Shown: positions 11,091 through 21,180 of the stretch, one piece after another
Position numbering within the stretch: the stretch's first letter is position 1
Layout: every line of letters begins with the position of its first letter
Program-made: the position numbers and the translations under genes
The notes under the pieces: model-generated
What the model saw: only the letters and a program-made list of their open reading frames with translations
The model's database searches: none
What the model was told of the DNA's origin: nothing
Source of the DNA: Apodemus sylvaticus
Taxonomy: Eukaryota; Chordata; Mammalia; Rodentia; Muridae
Direction of reading: 5' to 3'
Length of the DNA stretch: 64,000 bases
Assembly: GCF_947179515.1 (NCBI RefSeq)
Contig: NC_067477.1
Coordinates: 131,304,465-131,368,464, forward strand

Positions 11091-12050
11091 CTTACCAAAT
11101 TCGTAAACATATATTTACATAAGGAAGAGAATTTTTGATGGGATAATTGAAGGCAATGCTAAGAAGCTGCCTCACTTTGATTTGAATGATCTTTTCTCAA
11201 TTGGGGTCATAATGTTGCTTCACAGTGTCCCTGAGATGACTCTGGAAGGTCTCTTGCCTTAAGATTCAACTAGCTGCATCGGTGCCTCCTGGGAAAAGCA
11301 GTCCAGGTGCAGTCTTGGGTTCGCCATACTCTTGGAGTACCTCGCAGCCAGGGTCCCCGGGTGATTCACAGGCACACAGAGGGTTAAAGTATGCCACTCT
11401 AAGTCATCCCCCTGCTCCCGAGCAAAACTGGACATAAAAACCGGCTTCACTCAGCCAATGTCGGAGTGTTTTATAGTAACCTTGTAAAGTCCTTGAGAGG
11501 AAAGGGGAGATAAACTTATTTAAGGAAGTCTCACTTCTCTCACAAAGGCAACAGCCTTGTCAATCCCTTCAAGTATCTATTCTTGGAAGCACTGAAGATC
11601 GAGTCAAAGGAAAGGAAGCCCACAATGGGTTCAAATAACAGCCACAGACAGAGCCAGAGACATACAGAAGCTTAACCCATGGAAGGGAGGAGGAGTTCCA
11701 CCAAATTATCAGATCCAAAATTGTCTCTGCACTGTCGATGATTTATGACTTCTAGAAGCTTAAAGGCTTGAGACTCTGGCTAGATTTCATTTCCGAGTAG
11801 TAACTTTTATCCAGTGCTTCCCTGTGGCCTGGAACAAATGCCTTGGAATCACGACCGTGAAATGCCCAGGGGATTTGAATTTCCATTCTGAAGCCGTCCT
11901 GTGTGCTGCATGCTCACAGAAGCCCTGGGCTCTTACGGGAGAGGACTCTGAGGGTTAATGGCAGTTCTGCTTTTAAAGAGCAGAAGCTGAAGGACTTTGG
12001 AGAGTGATGTGTGTATGTTCTAGAGATCTCCGTTTTAACGGCCCGGTGGA
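11091..12050. other. Non-coding unique DNA
   Basis: About 1 kb with no recognised repeat or gene. Confidence 0.45.
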
Positions 12051-12055
12051 ATCAC

Positions 12056-12106
12056 CACCTGTCTGTCCATCCATCTGTCCATCCATCTGCCTGTCTGTGT
12101 CTTTGT
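12056..12106. repeat. Imperfect (CATCTGTC)n tandem repeat
   Basis: CTGTCCATCCAT units, four to five imperfect copies of about 8-12 bp. Confidence 0.8.
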
Positions 12107-12455
12107 GTACGTGTCAGGGCCAGGTGTTATTACTTGGGTACCACCCACCTTATTTTATGAGACAAGGTCTTTTCATTGGCCTAGAGCTTGGCAATTAGGT
12201 TAGACTGAAAGCCATGGGATCCACCCATTTCTGCATCCCCAGAATCAGGATTTTACATACCTACTCCCACACCCAGCTTGTTAAAAAAATGTGTTCTGCT
12301 GGCATAGTAGCCCATGCCTCTCCTCTCAGTAGTTGTAAGGCTCTGGGTGTCCTCAGCTAACCCGCATGTTCTGGGCTAGCCCACTTTGTGTAAAAACAGG
12401 CTCTGAGTATTGAGTTCACCAGGCGGGCACATTTCTCAGTGAGCTATTTCCCTAG
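12107..12455 (-). mobile_element. Old RSINE1/B4-like fragment(s)
   Basis: Reverse-strand remnants (tatgagacaaggtcttttca, gcatccccagaatcaggatt) followed by another worn SINE-like segment ending gagctatttccctaggccc. Confidence 0.4.
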
Positions 12456-12469
12456 GCCCTGATATGCTT

Positions 12470-12510
12470 TTTGTTTGTTTGTTTGTTGTTTGTTTTTTGT
12501 TTTTTTTTCC
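12470..12510. repeat. (TTTG)n / T-rich tract
   Basis: TTTG units followed by a T-run. Confidence 0.85.
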
Positions 12511-12544
12511 CCAACACTGCTTTCCTGTGGTGTAGGTGACGTAT

Positions 12545-13020
12545 AATAAGCCATGGATCCTTAGGCAGACAGTTGAATGAGTTTTGACATATATTCTTAT
12601 GAAACTATTACGACAGTTTAGTGGATCAAGCTAACCACGCTCCAGATTTTCTTCCCCTTTCAAGGCCACGCCTCCCCACCCCGTCCACACCGCTGACCCG
12701 CTTCTCTTTGCTGTAGATCCCTTTCATTTCCTGGGATTCTATAGACATGGAACCACCTTGTAGGTGTGCACGTTTGCAGGGAGGTAATGGGTACCTTGCT
12801 AACATCTTTCCATCTGTGTAATTTTCCTGAGGTTTACCCATGTCACAGGTATTAAATGCACGTCTTTTTGTTGCTAAGTATTTCATTGTACAGTGCTACA
12901 TACAGTTAGTGTGACCATTTGCCGCTGAAACACATTTGGAATGTTTCTCCTTTGGGGCCAGTTATGAGTAATGTACTACAAACCTTCACGTACAGATAAA
13001 GGTGTGTTCATGTTTTGAGT
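12545..13020 (+). mobile_element. Probable ancient L1M 3'-end fragment
   Basis: Weak resemblance to the mammalian L1M 3' region: tatagacatggaaccacctt, ttgctaagtatttcattgta, cacatttggaatgtttctcc and ccagttatgagtaatgtac. No ORF remains; the call rests on word order only. Confidence 0.4.
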
Positions 13021-13057
13021 AAGTGAAGTGGACACTTAAGGGGTCTTTGGAAAGTTG

Positions 13058-13924
13058 TGTTGGATGGTGTTTTGCTGGGGCGACACATGAAGGAACGTTT
13101 CACTGAAGCAGACACAACACGTGACAGGACACGTGATGAAGGATTCTTTGCTAACATCACGCCTGTATTGGTCCTCCTTACGTGGTGTAGTTGAGCTCCT
13201 TTTGCCAGGACACCATAGAGAGAGCCGCTCCAAAAAACTGGCAGTGTGCTGCGGGTTCTTCCCAGCTCTGCAAATCCCAGCCGATTGGCAGAGTGAGGTC
13301 AGCTGAGACAGACTGGCATGGCGAGGCTCAACTCTTGGAGGACACGTGATGTTTGGAGGGAGTATAAATAGGACTCAAAGGCCAGCGAGAGGAGCTTGTC
13401 CTGTGCAACGCTTCTTGTTCCTGCATTTTAGCTGTCTTTGCTTTCTGGCGTTCCTGTGGTGTGGGTCCTGGCCCCTCCTGCTGACTCGTGCTGATTCGGC
13501 TCAGGCCTGGCTGTCTCTGCTAGGCAGTGCCACCTCCGCGATTGATTCGTGTTTGCTATCCTGACACAGTGTGCTATCCTGACACGGCTGAACTGGACTG
13601 CTGGTGTGCCCATGAAGTGCTTGTGAGTGGATCAAGCTGCAGCTCCTGCTGCCGCTGCTGCTGCCACAGCCGCTGCTGCAGCTCCTGCTGCCGCTGCAGC
13701 TCCTGCTGCCGCTGCTGCTGCTGCCACAGCCGCTGCTGACCTGTGAACTGAACTGCTGGTTTCCTGACAACGCAGATGGGATTTGCTCCAAAGAACCTTT
13801 CTAACCAGCTCCTTCCTCGTTTCCTCTCTTTTCCACTACCTCTCTTGGGTGGCAGGCTAGAAGGGAAGTTAAACCATTTAAGAACCATCATTAAAAGTAG
13901 ACTTTGAAAAAAATTAAAGTTTCA
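13058..13924 (+). mobile_element. Putative solo LTR (RMER-like, ERVK type) with TATA box and CTG-rich blocks
   Basis: It opens TGTTGG and can be closed at TTCA. Inside are TATAAATA at 13363-13370, three CACGTG-type E-boxes, two 21-bp-spaced copies of tgctatcctgacac (13553-13580) and a CTG/CCG-rich imperfect tandem block (13635-13738). An ATTAAA signal at 13913 sits just before the right end. The layout is that of an LTR promoter/terminator. I cannot see a clean TSD, and the family name is from memory. Confidence 0.5.
13363..13370 (+). promoter_or_regulatory. TATA box in the putative LTR
   Basis: Canonical TATAAATA preceded by a CACGTG E-box at 13343-13348. A start site about 25-30 bp downstream is predicted by position only. 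Confidence 0.5.
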
Positions 13925-13959
13925 AGTAAATATGAAGATGTGGCAATGATGAGTGTGTT

Positions 13960-13989
13960 TGTGTGTTTGTTTGTTTGTTTGTTTGTTTG
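13960..13989. repeat. (TTTG)n
   Basis: Reversed tail of the following B1. Confidence 0.9.
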
Positions 13990-14118
13990 AGACAGGATTT
14001 TTCTCTGTGTGACCTTGGCTGGTATGGAACTAGCTCTGTAGACCAGGCTAGCCTGGAACTCAGAAATCTGCCTGCCTCTGCCTCCTAAGTGCTGGGATTA
14101 AAAGTGTCTCCACCCTCC
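13990..14118 (-). mobile_element. B1: B1 SINE
   Basis: gagacaggatttttctctgt, agaccaggctagcctggaac, caagtgctgggatt family text in reverse orientation; 3' tail is the TTTG array to the left. Confidence 0.88.
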
Positions 14119-14297
14119 ATTTTTTAATTTCATGTGCATTGGTGCTTTGCCTGAATGTATGTCTGTGTGAGGGTGGGTGTCAGATCCTTGGAACTGAAGT
14201 TACAGACACTTTTGAGCCAGTACATGGGTGCTGGGAATTGAATCCTGGTCTGTAGGAAGAGTAGTGCTCTTAACTGCTGAGCCATCTCTCCAGTCCA
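14119..14297 (-). mobile_element. B3: B3-type SINE
   Basis: Reversed: ttggtgctttgcctgaatgt, gtgctgggaattgaatcctg, taactgctgagccatctctc. Confidence 0.82.
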
Positions 14298-14344
14298 ATA
14301 TTTTGGTATTTCTATTAGCCACTTGTTTTTTTCTTTTTTGAAGC

Positions 14345-14550
14345 CAATTCATTTTTATTTTATTTTATTTATATGATGAGTACACTGTAGCTGTCTTCAG
14401 AGACACAAGAAGAGAGCGTCGGATGCTCTCCGATTTAGATGCTCTCCGTTAAAGATGGTTGTGAACCACCATGTGGTTGCTGAGATTCGAACTCAGGACC
14501 TTTGGAAGAACAGTCAGTTCTCTTAAGCACTGAGCTGTCTCTTCAGCCTT
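14345..14550 (-). mobile_element. B2: B2 SINE
   Basis: Reversed: gagtacactgtagctgtctt, gttgtgaaccaccatgtggt, gagattcgaactcaggacct. A short internal duplication, gatgctctccg, occurs around 14422-14450. Confidence 0.88.
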
Positions 14551-14559
14551 AATGACTTG

Positions 14560-14903
14560 TTTTACTTAAAGTTTCTATTGCTGCAATGAAACAACATGAT
14601 CAGAAAACAAGGAGGAAAGTTTATTTGGCTTATACTTCTGTATCACTGTTCATTATCAGATAAAGTCAGGCAAGGGACTCAGGCAGGGCAGGAACCTGGA
14701 GGCAGAGCTGATGCAGAGGCCATGGAGGGTGCTGCTTACTGACTTGCTCCCCATGGCTTGCTCAGCCTGCTCTCTTATAGGCCCAGGACCACCAGCCTAG
14801 AGGCGGCACCACCCACAATGGGCTGGCCCTCCCCCATCAATAACTAAGAAAATGCCTTACAGTTGAATTTTAAGGAGGCATTGTCTCAATTAAGCTTCCC
14901 TCT
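14560..14903 (-). mobile_element. MT/ORR1-like LTR, left part
   Basis: Reverse relative of the element at 3292: gtttctattgctgcaatgaa, gcttgctccccatggcttgc, cacccacaatgggctggccc. It is interrupted by a B1 with a CTTT tail and resumes at 15135. Confidence 0.6.
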
Positions 14904-14928
14904 TTTTTTCTTTCTTTCTTTCCTTCCT

Positions 14929-14988
<60 letters not shown>

Positions 14989-14990
14989 TT
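14903..14990. repeat. (CTTT)n array
   Basis: About 20 tetramers, expanded from the A-rich tail of the B1 that follows on the minus strand. Confidence 0.95.
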
Positions 14991-14999
14991 TGTGGTTTT

Positions 15000-15134
15000 T
15001 TTTGAGATAGGGTTTCTCTGTGTAGCCCTGGCTGTCCTGGAACTCACTCTGTACACCAGGCTGGCCTCAAACTCAGAAATCCTCCTGCCTCTGCCTCCCA
15101 AGTGCTGGGATTACAGGCGTGCGCCACCACCCAG
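15000..15134 (-). mobile_element. B1: B1 SINE inserted into an LTR
   Basis: Young copy (gagatagggtttctctgtgt, ctgtcctggaactcactctg, aagtgctgggattacaggcg). The flanks share CTTCCCTCTTTT (about 14895 and 15137), the TSD of insertion into the LTR. Confidence 0.92.
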
Positions 15135-15195
15135 CACTTCCCTCTTTTCAAATGACTCTAGTCAAGTTGACTTAAGACCAGCCAGCACATATAAT
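15135..15195 (-). mobile_element. MT/ORR1-like LTR, right part
   Basis: Resumes with cttttcaaatgactctagtc and ends near the tcaagttgacttaagacca block typical of the LTR 5' end in reverse. Confidence 0.6.
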
Positions 15196-15664
15196 AGTAG
15201 CAGTCATTTAAATTTCCCTAATGGCCACTTATGCAGGTTTTAACCATTAATTTAATTTATTTAATCAACATAGTAATATTAAGTTTATTTAGTTCAAAGT
15301 GGAGCAGAAGGAAGGCACCTGCCTTCAACCTGTAGCCTCCCCATGCACATGCACACACATGCATACACATGCATACATATGCACGCATACACACACATAC
15401 ACCACATGAAAGAAGTATTTGTCTAGATCTTATTTAACCAGCTTTGATAATTCAAATATGTGAGGGAATTTTGTCTAGATTGCTAAAATGTATTGGCATA
15501 TGGTTTTTCAAAATGTTACATAGGATACTTTTTCTATCCGTAGAACCCATAATGTTCCTCTCACCCCTCTGAATACTGGGATTCAGATGTCAGCTACCAT
15601 ACCTAGCTGTTGTTCATTTTGGTTTGTTTTGTGGTGGTTGTTATTATTGTTTTATATTTATTTA
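15196..15664. other. Unique AT-rich DNA with CA/TGCA tract
   Basis: Positions 15343-15402 alternate CACA and TGCATA; the rest is unique. Confidence 0.5.
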
Positions 15665-15812
15665 TTTTTGGTTCTTTTGAGTCAGAGTTTATCCACACAG
15701 CTCTGTCTGTCCTGTCTACTTACTGTCCTGGAACTTGCTCTGTAGACCAGGGTGGCCACAAACTCACAAAGATCCTCCTGCCGCTGCCTCTTGAGTGCTA
15801 GAACTAAAGAAG
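15665..15812 (-). mobile_element. B1-like SINE
   Basis: ctgtcctggaacttgctctgtagaccag family text, with a local duplication of the tgtcctg block near 15705-15730. Confidence 0.7.
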
Positions 15813-15837
15813 CACATCAACGCTATGTGGCTTGCTT

Positions 15838-15839
<2 letters not shown>

Positions 15840-15868
<29 letters not shown>

Positions 15869-16166
15869 GAGAACTGCTTTCCTGTGGCCCAGACTACACG
15901 TGTTGAACTCTCTAGAAGCTGGGGTTGACCTTTTTTTTTGGAGGGGGGAGGGTGTTGAGACAGAGTTTCTTTGTATAGCCCTGACTATCCTGGAACTCAC
16001 TCTGTAGACCAGGCTGGCCTCAACTCAGAAATCCACCTGCCTCTGCCTCCCAAGTCCTGGGATTAAAGGCATGCACCATCACTGCCCGGCTTGGGGTTGC
16101 CCTTAAACTCTAAGACTTCTACCTCCCAAATGCTGTGGTTACAGGTGTGAGCTACCAAGCCTGGCT
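15840..16166 (-). mobile_element. Old B1-like SINE split by a younger B1
   Basis: T28 run (15840-15868), then cctgtggcccagactacacg; it resumes after the inner element with cctcccaaatgctgtggtta and gtgtgagctaccaagcctgg. Confidence 0.6.
15931..16090 (-). mobile_element. B1: B1 SINE nested in the older B1-like element
   Basis: Full reversed B1 with ggggagggtg linker; the flanks share ggggttg(a/c)cc (about 15922 and 16093), consistent with an aged TSD. Confidence 0.85.
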
Positions 16167-16404
16167 CTTCATTTCTAATATAGGTGTTTCATGCTAGAAA
16201 TGCCTTTGTGAGTATGTATTAGATGACACTCATAAAATTTGGTTGAGTTGTTTTTATTTATTTCTAAAACCTTTTTCTTTTGATTTCTTTAATTTAGGAG
16301 TTATTTAGAAGTAAACATATAATTTGGTTCCCAAATAATTGACCATATCCCAGATAACTTTGTTTGGTTTTGTCTGTTTTGTCTTCTGCTGTTGCTTTTG
16401 TTTA
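16167..16404. other. Unique AT-rich DNA
   Basis: No repeat recognised. Confidence 0.4.
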
Positions 16405-16482
16405 TTTGGGGTGCTAGAAGCTGAAATCAGGACCCCACACACGGCAGGCCAAAACTAGACCCCCGAGCTACATCCCCAGCCC
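16405..16482 (-). mobile_element. ID/B4 head fragment
   Basis: Reversed ID-like tRNA-derived text: gctgaaatcaggaccccaca and gagctacatccccagccct. Confidence 0.6.
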
Positions 16483-17008
16483 TCAGAGAACTTCATCTTA
16501 TCAGTATTTAAATTCCATTGGAATCAGAAGACACATTTGATTTAACCTTAATCTTTTTAAAATTCTTAAAACTGATTTTATGGTCTAAAAAATGTTCTGT
16601 CTTAGAAAAGTATATTTGCTGGTGTTGTGTGGCGTGTGTCCCAATGTCAGGTCAGTCAGTGGACAGACATTGTCGCTCACACTATAGGACAGTGCTGTCC
16701 CGTTTCCTGACAGATCGTCTGCTACTTGCTCTGCTACGATGAGAGAAGAGGGATGAGAGAAACGTACTGAAATCTCCCAACAAATTTATGGCTCTGGGGA
16801 TGCTTTCGTCCCCAGACAGAGTCTGAGGCAGTACTGTGCATGAGTGACCTAAGAAGACTACATTGAGATGGGAGGCAGAGGCAGGAACTAGAATCCTGAG
16901 AAGCAGCTCAGAGGCCAGCTAGCCTGGCAAATACAGCAGTGAGAGAGACAGAAACCAACACCAGAGGTTGTTCTCTAACCTCCCCCAGCTTGCACACTCA
17001 TACATATC
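16483..17008. other. Unique DNA, with faint SINE text at about 16870-17005
   Basis: A gggaggcagaggcaggaac patch near 16870 suggests a decayed B-type SINE; otherwise nothing recognised. Confidence 0.35.
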
Positions 17009-17019
17009 AACACAACACA

Positions 17020-17073
<54 letters not shown>
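17009..17073. repeat. (CA)n(GA)n compound microsatellite
   Basis: CA units switch directly to about 17 GA units at 17036. Confidence 0.97.
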
Positions 17074-17076
<3 letters not shown>

Positions 17077-17329
17077 TATAGCTCTGTTCATTTCTCCTTC
17101 GTGTTTCTTAGCTTCCTCTTGACCAGGTCACATACCCACCCAGTTAATCCAGACTCCCTGCAGGCATAAACCGGGCATCAGGATGTCTTTTTATTAATTC
17201 ACCCAGGGACTTAAGTGTGCAGCCAGGCTTGTGAACCATTGTCTTAATAGTCCCCATTGTAGGTTTAAGAGATTCAGGAAGTGAATAGTGAAATCTACTT
17301 GAAGCTGGAAAATAAGCTGGGCTATTCTA

Positions 17330-17460
17330 ACCACACTGTTTTATCTAATCTGTGGACCTGCCCTTGAGGTAAGCACTATTAGCTCCCACTGTACTGAAAA
17401 CATATCTGAATAGCATCAAGCCGGGGTAGAAATCTAAGATTCCTAACTTGGAGCCTATCA
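17330..17460 (-). mobile_element. MIR: MIR fragment
   Basis: MIR minus-strand core: gaggtaagcactattagctc, then tgtactgaaaacatatctga. Confidence 0.5.
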
Positions 17461-17509
17461 CGTTTGGTTGGTTGGTTTTGTTTTGCCTAGGATGTGTGTT
17501 GATTGACTC

Positions 17510-17699
17510 CCATTTTTTTTTCAAGATTTACTTATTTACTTTTATATGAGTACACTGTAGCTGTCTTCAGACACACCAGAAGCGGGTATCAAATCCCATT
17601 ACAGAAGGTTGTGAGCCACCATGTGGTTGCTGGGAATTGAACTCAGGACCTCTGGAAGAGCAGTCAGTGCTCTTAATCTCTGAGCCATCTCTCCAGCAC
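17510..17699 (-). mobile_element. B2: B2 SINE
   Basis: agtacactgtagctgtcttc, gagccaccatgtggttgctg, ctgagccatctctccagcac in reverse. Both flanks carry CCCATTT, a short TSD. Confidence 0.92.
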
Positions 17700-18144
17700 C
17701 CCATTTATATTTCTATCCTGACCTGCTAATACACAATTTGGGCAAGAACTGCATCTAACCCACACATTAATTTTCACCAGACCTACCACAGATTCTGTGC
17801 CCTGAAGACAAGATTGGAAAGGTTTTCATTTTTTCCTTCAAAGATCTGTTGATCTTGGTTCAGATGACAACATAGTAATTGTCAATGTGCCCTTTTCATG
17901 TTCCATCTTCAATCTAAGGTTTAAGTCATGTTGTGATTAACCCTGACACATACACTTTTCTCTAGAAAACCCTTCCAGGCTGCAGACAAGTCTGTCTCAC
18001 TCAATTAAATACTGGCTGCCAGGATCCAGATTTAGCTGGAAACTACTCTAAAAGACAAGATGATGAGAGAAGACTGTCTTTGGGGGAAGGTAGACGTACT
18101 TCCTGTGTGTAAAAGTTGTTTTGTGTTTCATTGTCTTTTGTTCA
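17700..18144. other. Non-coding unique DNA
   Basis: About 440 bp, nothing recognised. Confidence 0.4.
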
Positions 18145-18298
18145 TATATTATATATATATATATATATGTGTTCATATATATATATGTGTGTGTGTGTTG
18201 TGTGTTTTGTGTTCTGTTAGGGTTTTTTGGTACATTTGTGGTGTGTGTGTATGTGTGTGTGTATGTGTGTGTATATGTGTGTGTGTGCCTGTTTGTAT
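18145..18298. repeat. TA then TG/TATG microsatellite
   Basis: TA block (18148-18190), GT-rich blocks, then GTAT-interrupted GT leading into the minisatellite. Confidence 0.92.
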
Positions 18299-18488
18299 GT
18301 GTTTCTGAGTGTATACATGTATGTGTTTCTGAATATATATGTGTATGTGTTTCTGAGTGTATACGTGTATGTGTTTCTGAATATATATGTGTATGTGTTT
18401 CTGAGTGTATACGTGTGTGTGTTTCTGAATATATATGTGTATGTTTCTGAGTGTATACATGTATGTGTTTCTGAGTGTATATGTGTAT
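18299..18488. repeat. 24-bp minisatellite with alternating A/B units
   Basis: Eight units begin (GT)GTTTCTGA. One type continues GTGTATAC(A/G)TGTAT, the other ATATATATGTGTAT. They alternate A-B for the first six, giving a 48-bp higher-order period. Frames of 82-175 codons across this block are repeat translation, not genes. Confidence 0.95.
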
Positions 18489-18723
18489 GTAGGTGTGCAT
18501 GCGGAGGACAGAAGTTGATACTGGATGTCTTCCTCTATAACTCTCTACCTTATCTTCTGAGGCAAGATCTCTCACTGAACCTAATACTCATCAATTTGGG
18601 ATCCTCCTGGTTCTGCCTCCCCAGATCTAGGATTACAGATGCTCAGGATGTTTAAGTAGATGCTAGGAATCTGAAACCAGGTCCTCAGATTTACAGTACA
18701 CTAACTGAATCATCTCTCCAGCC
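18489..18723 (-). mobile_element. RSINE1/B4-superfamily SINE
   Basis: tgcatgcggaggacagaagt, tggatgtcttcctctataac, aagatctctcactgaaccta, tgaatcatctctccagcct; the right end is the 5' head in reverse. Confidence 0.6.
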
Positions 18724-18742
18724 TACTGTGGGTTTTGGGTTT

Positions 18743-18790
18743 CTGTGTGTGTATGTGTGTGTGTGTGTGTGCACACGCGCGCGCGTCTGT
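18743..18790. repeat. (TG)n(CG)n alternating purine-pyrimidine tract
   Basis: Long TG run passing into GCACACGCGCGCGCG; a strong Z-DNA-forming pattern. Confidence 0.93.
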
Positions 18791-19164
18791 CTTTCCAAAT
18801 GATAGCATGCTATGATCAATTAATTTAGCCAAGAATTAATTTTATTTAATTAGCTTAAAGTCAGGAATGCACATGTCTGAGAGGCTGAAGATTATGAGTT
18901 TGAGGTCAATTTGAATGATAGCCAGACCTTGTCTCAATCAATCAATTTATCATTAAATCGGTGGTAATTTTAGTCATTCCTCTGGGTAAATTGTTTGCTG
19001 CCTCCAGGGAGAGGAGAGGATGTAAATAAAAGAATAACTTCAGAACAATGTGCATGTGAGGAGACACAGGGAAAGATGACTACGGTACCTTTTGTGTTTT
19101 CTGTCTTGCTCTTGACTGCTCCCAACATCTAACCCAACTAGACTAATGAACCTATGAGTTTGTT
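18791..19164. other. Unique DNA with weak SINE-like patch
   Basis: About 18860-18940 has faint B1/B4-like order (gaggctgaag, gagtttgaggtcaa, gtctcaatcaatc). Confidence 0.35.
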
Positions 19165-19315
19165 CCTCTTTGTAAATATTCAGCATGGACAGACCTTTCT
19201 ACCTCAATTAACCTAACCAAGACAGCTTCCCACAGACACGCCCAGAGGCCTTGCTTCCTAGATGATTCTAGATTTCATCACATTGACAACTGAGTTTAAC
19301 CATCACAACAACTCA
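19165..19315 (-). mobile_element. MT-like LTR fragment
   Basis: cccagaggccttgcttccta and tcacattgacaactgagttt correspond to the reversed 5' part of MT/ORR1-like LTRs. Confidence 0.5.
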
Positions 19316-19504
19316 CCCCCAAACTGCTTTCTTTGATCTATGATGTATTTTCTATTTGTTATCCTCATATCCTTTGTGACCCTCTACCCTGGTCACCTTA
19401 TTATGAATAAGTCACTTTTTGATAAAAGCAAGCCCTAGCCACTCTCCCGTCTCTGAGACACACACACACACCTCACAACACTGGATTTGCAGACACACAT
19501 TCAA

Positions 19505-19585
19505 ATTTTTAAAGGGATGCTGAGATCTTCAGATTCAGGTCCTCAGTACTTGTTCAGCAAGCACTGAATGATCTTTCCAGCCCCA
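19505..19585 (-). mobile_element. SINE head fragment (B4/RSINE1-like)
   Basis: attcaggtcctcagtacttg, then gatctttccagcccc: a tRNA-derived head in reverse. Confidence 0.5.
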
Positions 19586-19639
19586 TAAGTCATATCTTGA
19601 TTGGTAAGATTAATTATGATGTAGAAAGGTAAAGACATT

Positions 19640-19745
19640 TCAGCCAACCATACAAGTATATGCCTCCTATAACCCTAGTATTTAGAAGACAGAAGCAAGA
19701 ATATAGGGAGTTTGAGGCTAGCCTGGGCTATGGGACCCTGGGGCA
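19640..19745 (+). mobile_element. Diverged B1-like SINE
   Basis: Worn order: gtatatgcctcctataaccc, gagtttgaggctagcctggg. Confidence 0.5.
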
Positions 19746-19874
19746 GAGGGGAAGCAAGGCCCATGGGAAGATAGCTCCTAAAATATCACTCACTGTGTTC
19801 TCATAACCTGGAATGATCCAAATGATGTAAGATTGTCCTATTCTTCATTCTCTAAAGAGCCCACACCCTAAAAA

Positions 19875-19963
19875 AATATGTATATGCACATATACATATA
19901 CACATATATACATATATACATATACACATATATACATACATATATATACATACACATATATAG
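19875..19963. repeat. AT/CA-rich (TATACACA)n array
   Basis: Alternating TATA and CACATA units. Confidence 0.93.
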
Positions 19964-20838
19964 GTCAATTCCTCCTATATCTTATATTGTGAACTTGTGA
20001 AGAGATCCCCCAAACCCTGGTGCAAAGACCTACTCCCTGAGCCTGAGACACATGTGCAGCTAGAGGTCCATGGGGAAGGAATCCAAGCAAGATAAGACCG
20101 AAACACCAGTGTCTCAGTTGTTCTCTCTAAATGGCTTCTGCAATTCAGGTTAAGGGAGCCAAATTGAGAACCAAACACAGACAACAGCTGTGGAGGATGT
20201 CTCTGTAGACAAGGAGCTGGGTGTGGTCACCCAGAAGCCAACTTCCAACCCCGCCCTAGGAGCCAATGACGAGGCTGGGAAGAGATCTTCCCAAATAGCA
20301 TTCCATCCCTCCCTGCTGGCCTTGGGATCATGCTGGAGACTGGCTGTGAGCTACATGACAGCACAGCAAAGTTCCATTTCCACAATGTCTCCATGAAGAC
20401 ACTAAGCTTCTGAGAATACCATATCCAGACAGCCAAGATTCATTCAGGACCTTCAGTGGCCACTTAGTCCTGCCCATAGCCAAGAGTATGTGGCATGAAT
20501 TAATGCCACTATCGGTGTTGAGTAGAACTGAAGGGCTTACATGGGTCTTTCCGGCATTGCACACAAGTCAGGAGTGAACTCCACAGGCATCTCTGTTCCC
20601 TTCCACAACTTCCTAGGAGCCCTGTGGACCTGACCATGGAGCTGGAGGACCATCATTACTCAATTCACCATCCCTTTTCTTGGAAACCCTGATGGCTCCA
20701 TTCTCCAGAAAGAATCCATCAAGCATTTCTTTGCTGGAATCGTCCTGCAAAAACTAGTGTCATCAAATTCCCCATGCTGGGCTCTCTGCTTCACTATGTA
20801 ATCACATACAAAATTTTTGTTTGGGGGCAGGGGCTTAT
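19964..20838. other. Non-coding unique DNA
   Basis: About 870 bp without a recognised repeat. Several short overlapping frames lack motifs. Confidence 0.45.
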
Positions 20839-20840
20839 TT

Positions 20841-20842
20841 TG

Positions 20843-20872
<30 letters not shown>
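20841..20872. repeat. (TTGA)n
   Basis: About eight ATTG tetramers, probably an expanded SINE tail. Confidence 0.95.
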
Positions 20873-20873
<1 letters not shown>

Positions 20874-21017
20874 TTGGTTTTTTGAGACATGGTATCTCTG
20901 TTGATCCAGGTGTCCTGGAACTCGCTCTGTCTACCAGGTTACCTCAAACTCATAAAGATCTGCCTGCATCTGTCTCCCAAGTGCTATGATTGAAGGGTGT
21001 CACCACTGCCTGGCTTT
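20873..21017 (-). mobile_element. B1: B1 SINE
   Basis: ttgagacatggtatctctgt, gtcctggaactcgctctgtc, ccaagtgctatgatt in reverse; moderately diverged. Confidence 0.8.
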
Positions 21018-21019
21018 CT

Positions 21020-21180
21020 TACCATTTTAAATAATGAAAACTTTCAGACCCATCCATCGGGAGAGAAAGAACCATTCGAGAGTCAGTTGGCTTTTCCATT
21101 CTGTGGGTCCCAGGGATCGAACTTAAGTCATCAAACTTGTTGGCAAGAACCTTTACCCACTGAGCCATCTCTCCATCCCT
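21020..21180 (-). mobile_element. B3: B3-type SINE
   Basis: tctgtgggtcccagggatcg, aacctttacccactgagcca, ctctccatccc; 3' half degraded. Confidence 0.65.

Noticed and set aside
13501..13891. Cys/Ser/Gly-rich and Gln/Arg-rich frames resembling keratin-associated or polyQ proteins
   Set aside because: They run over the CTG/CCG tandem block inside the putative LTR and are open on both strands.
18048..18655. Long frames of 82-175 codons on both strands
   Set aside because: They are translations of the GT and 24-bp repeat blocks: low-complexity Cys/Val/Tyr or His/Thr/Ile, open in several frames at once.
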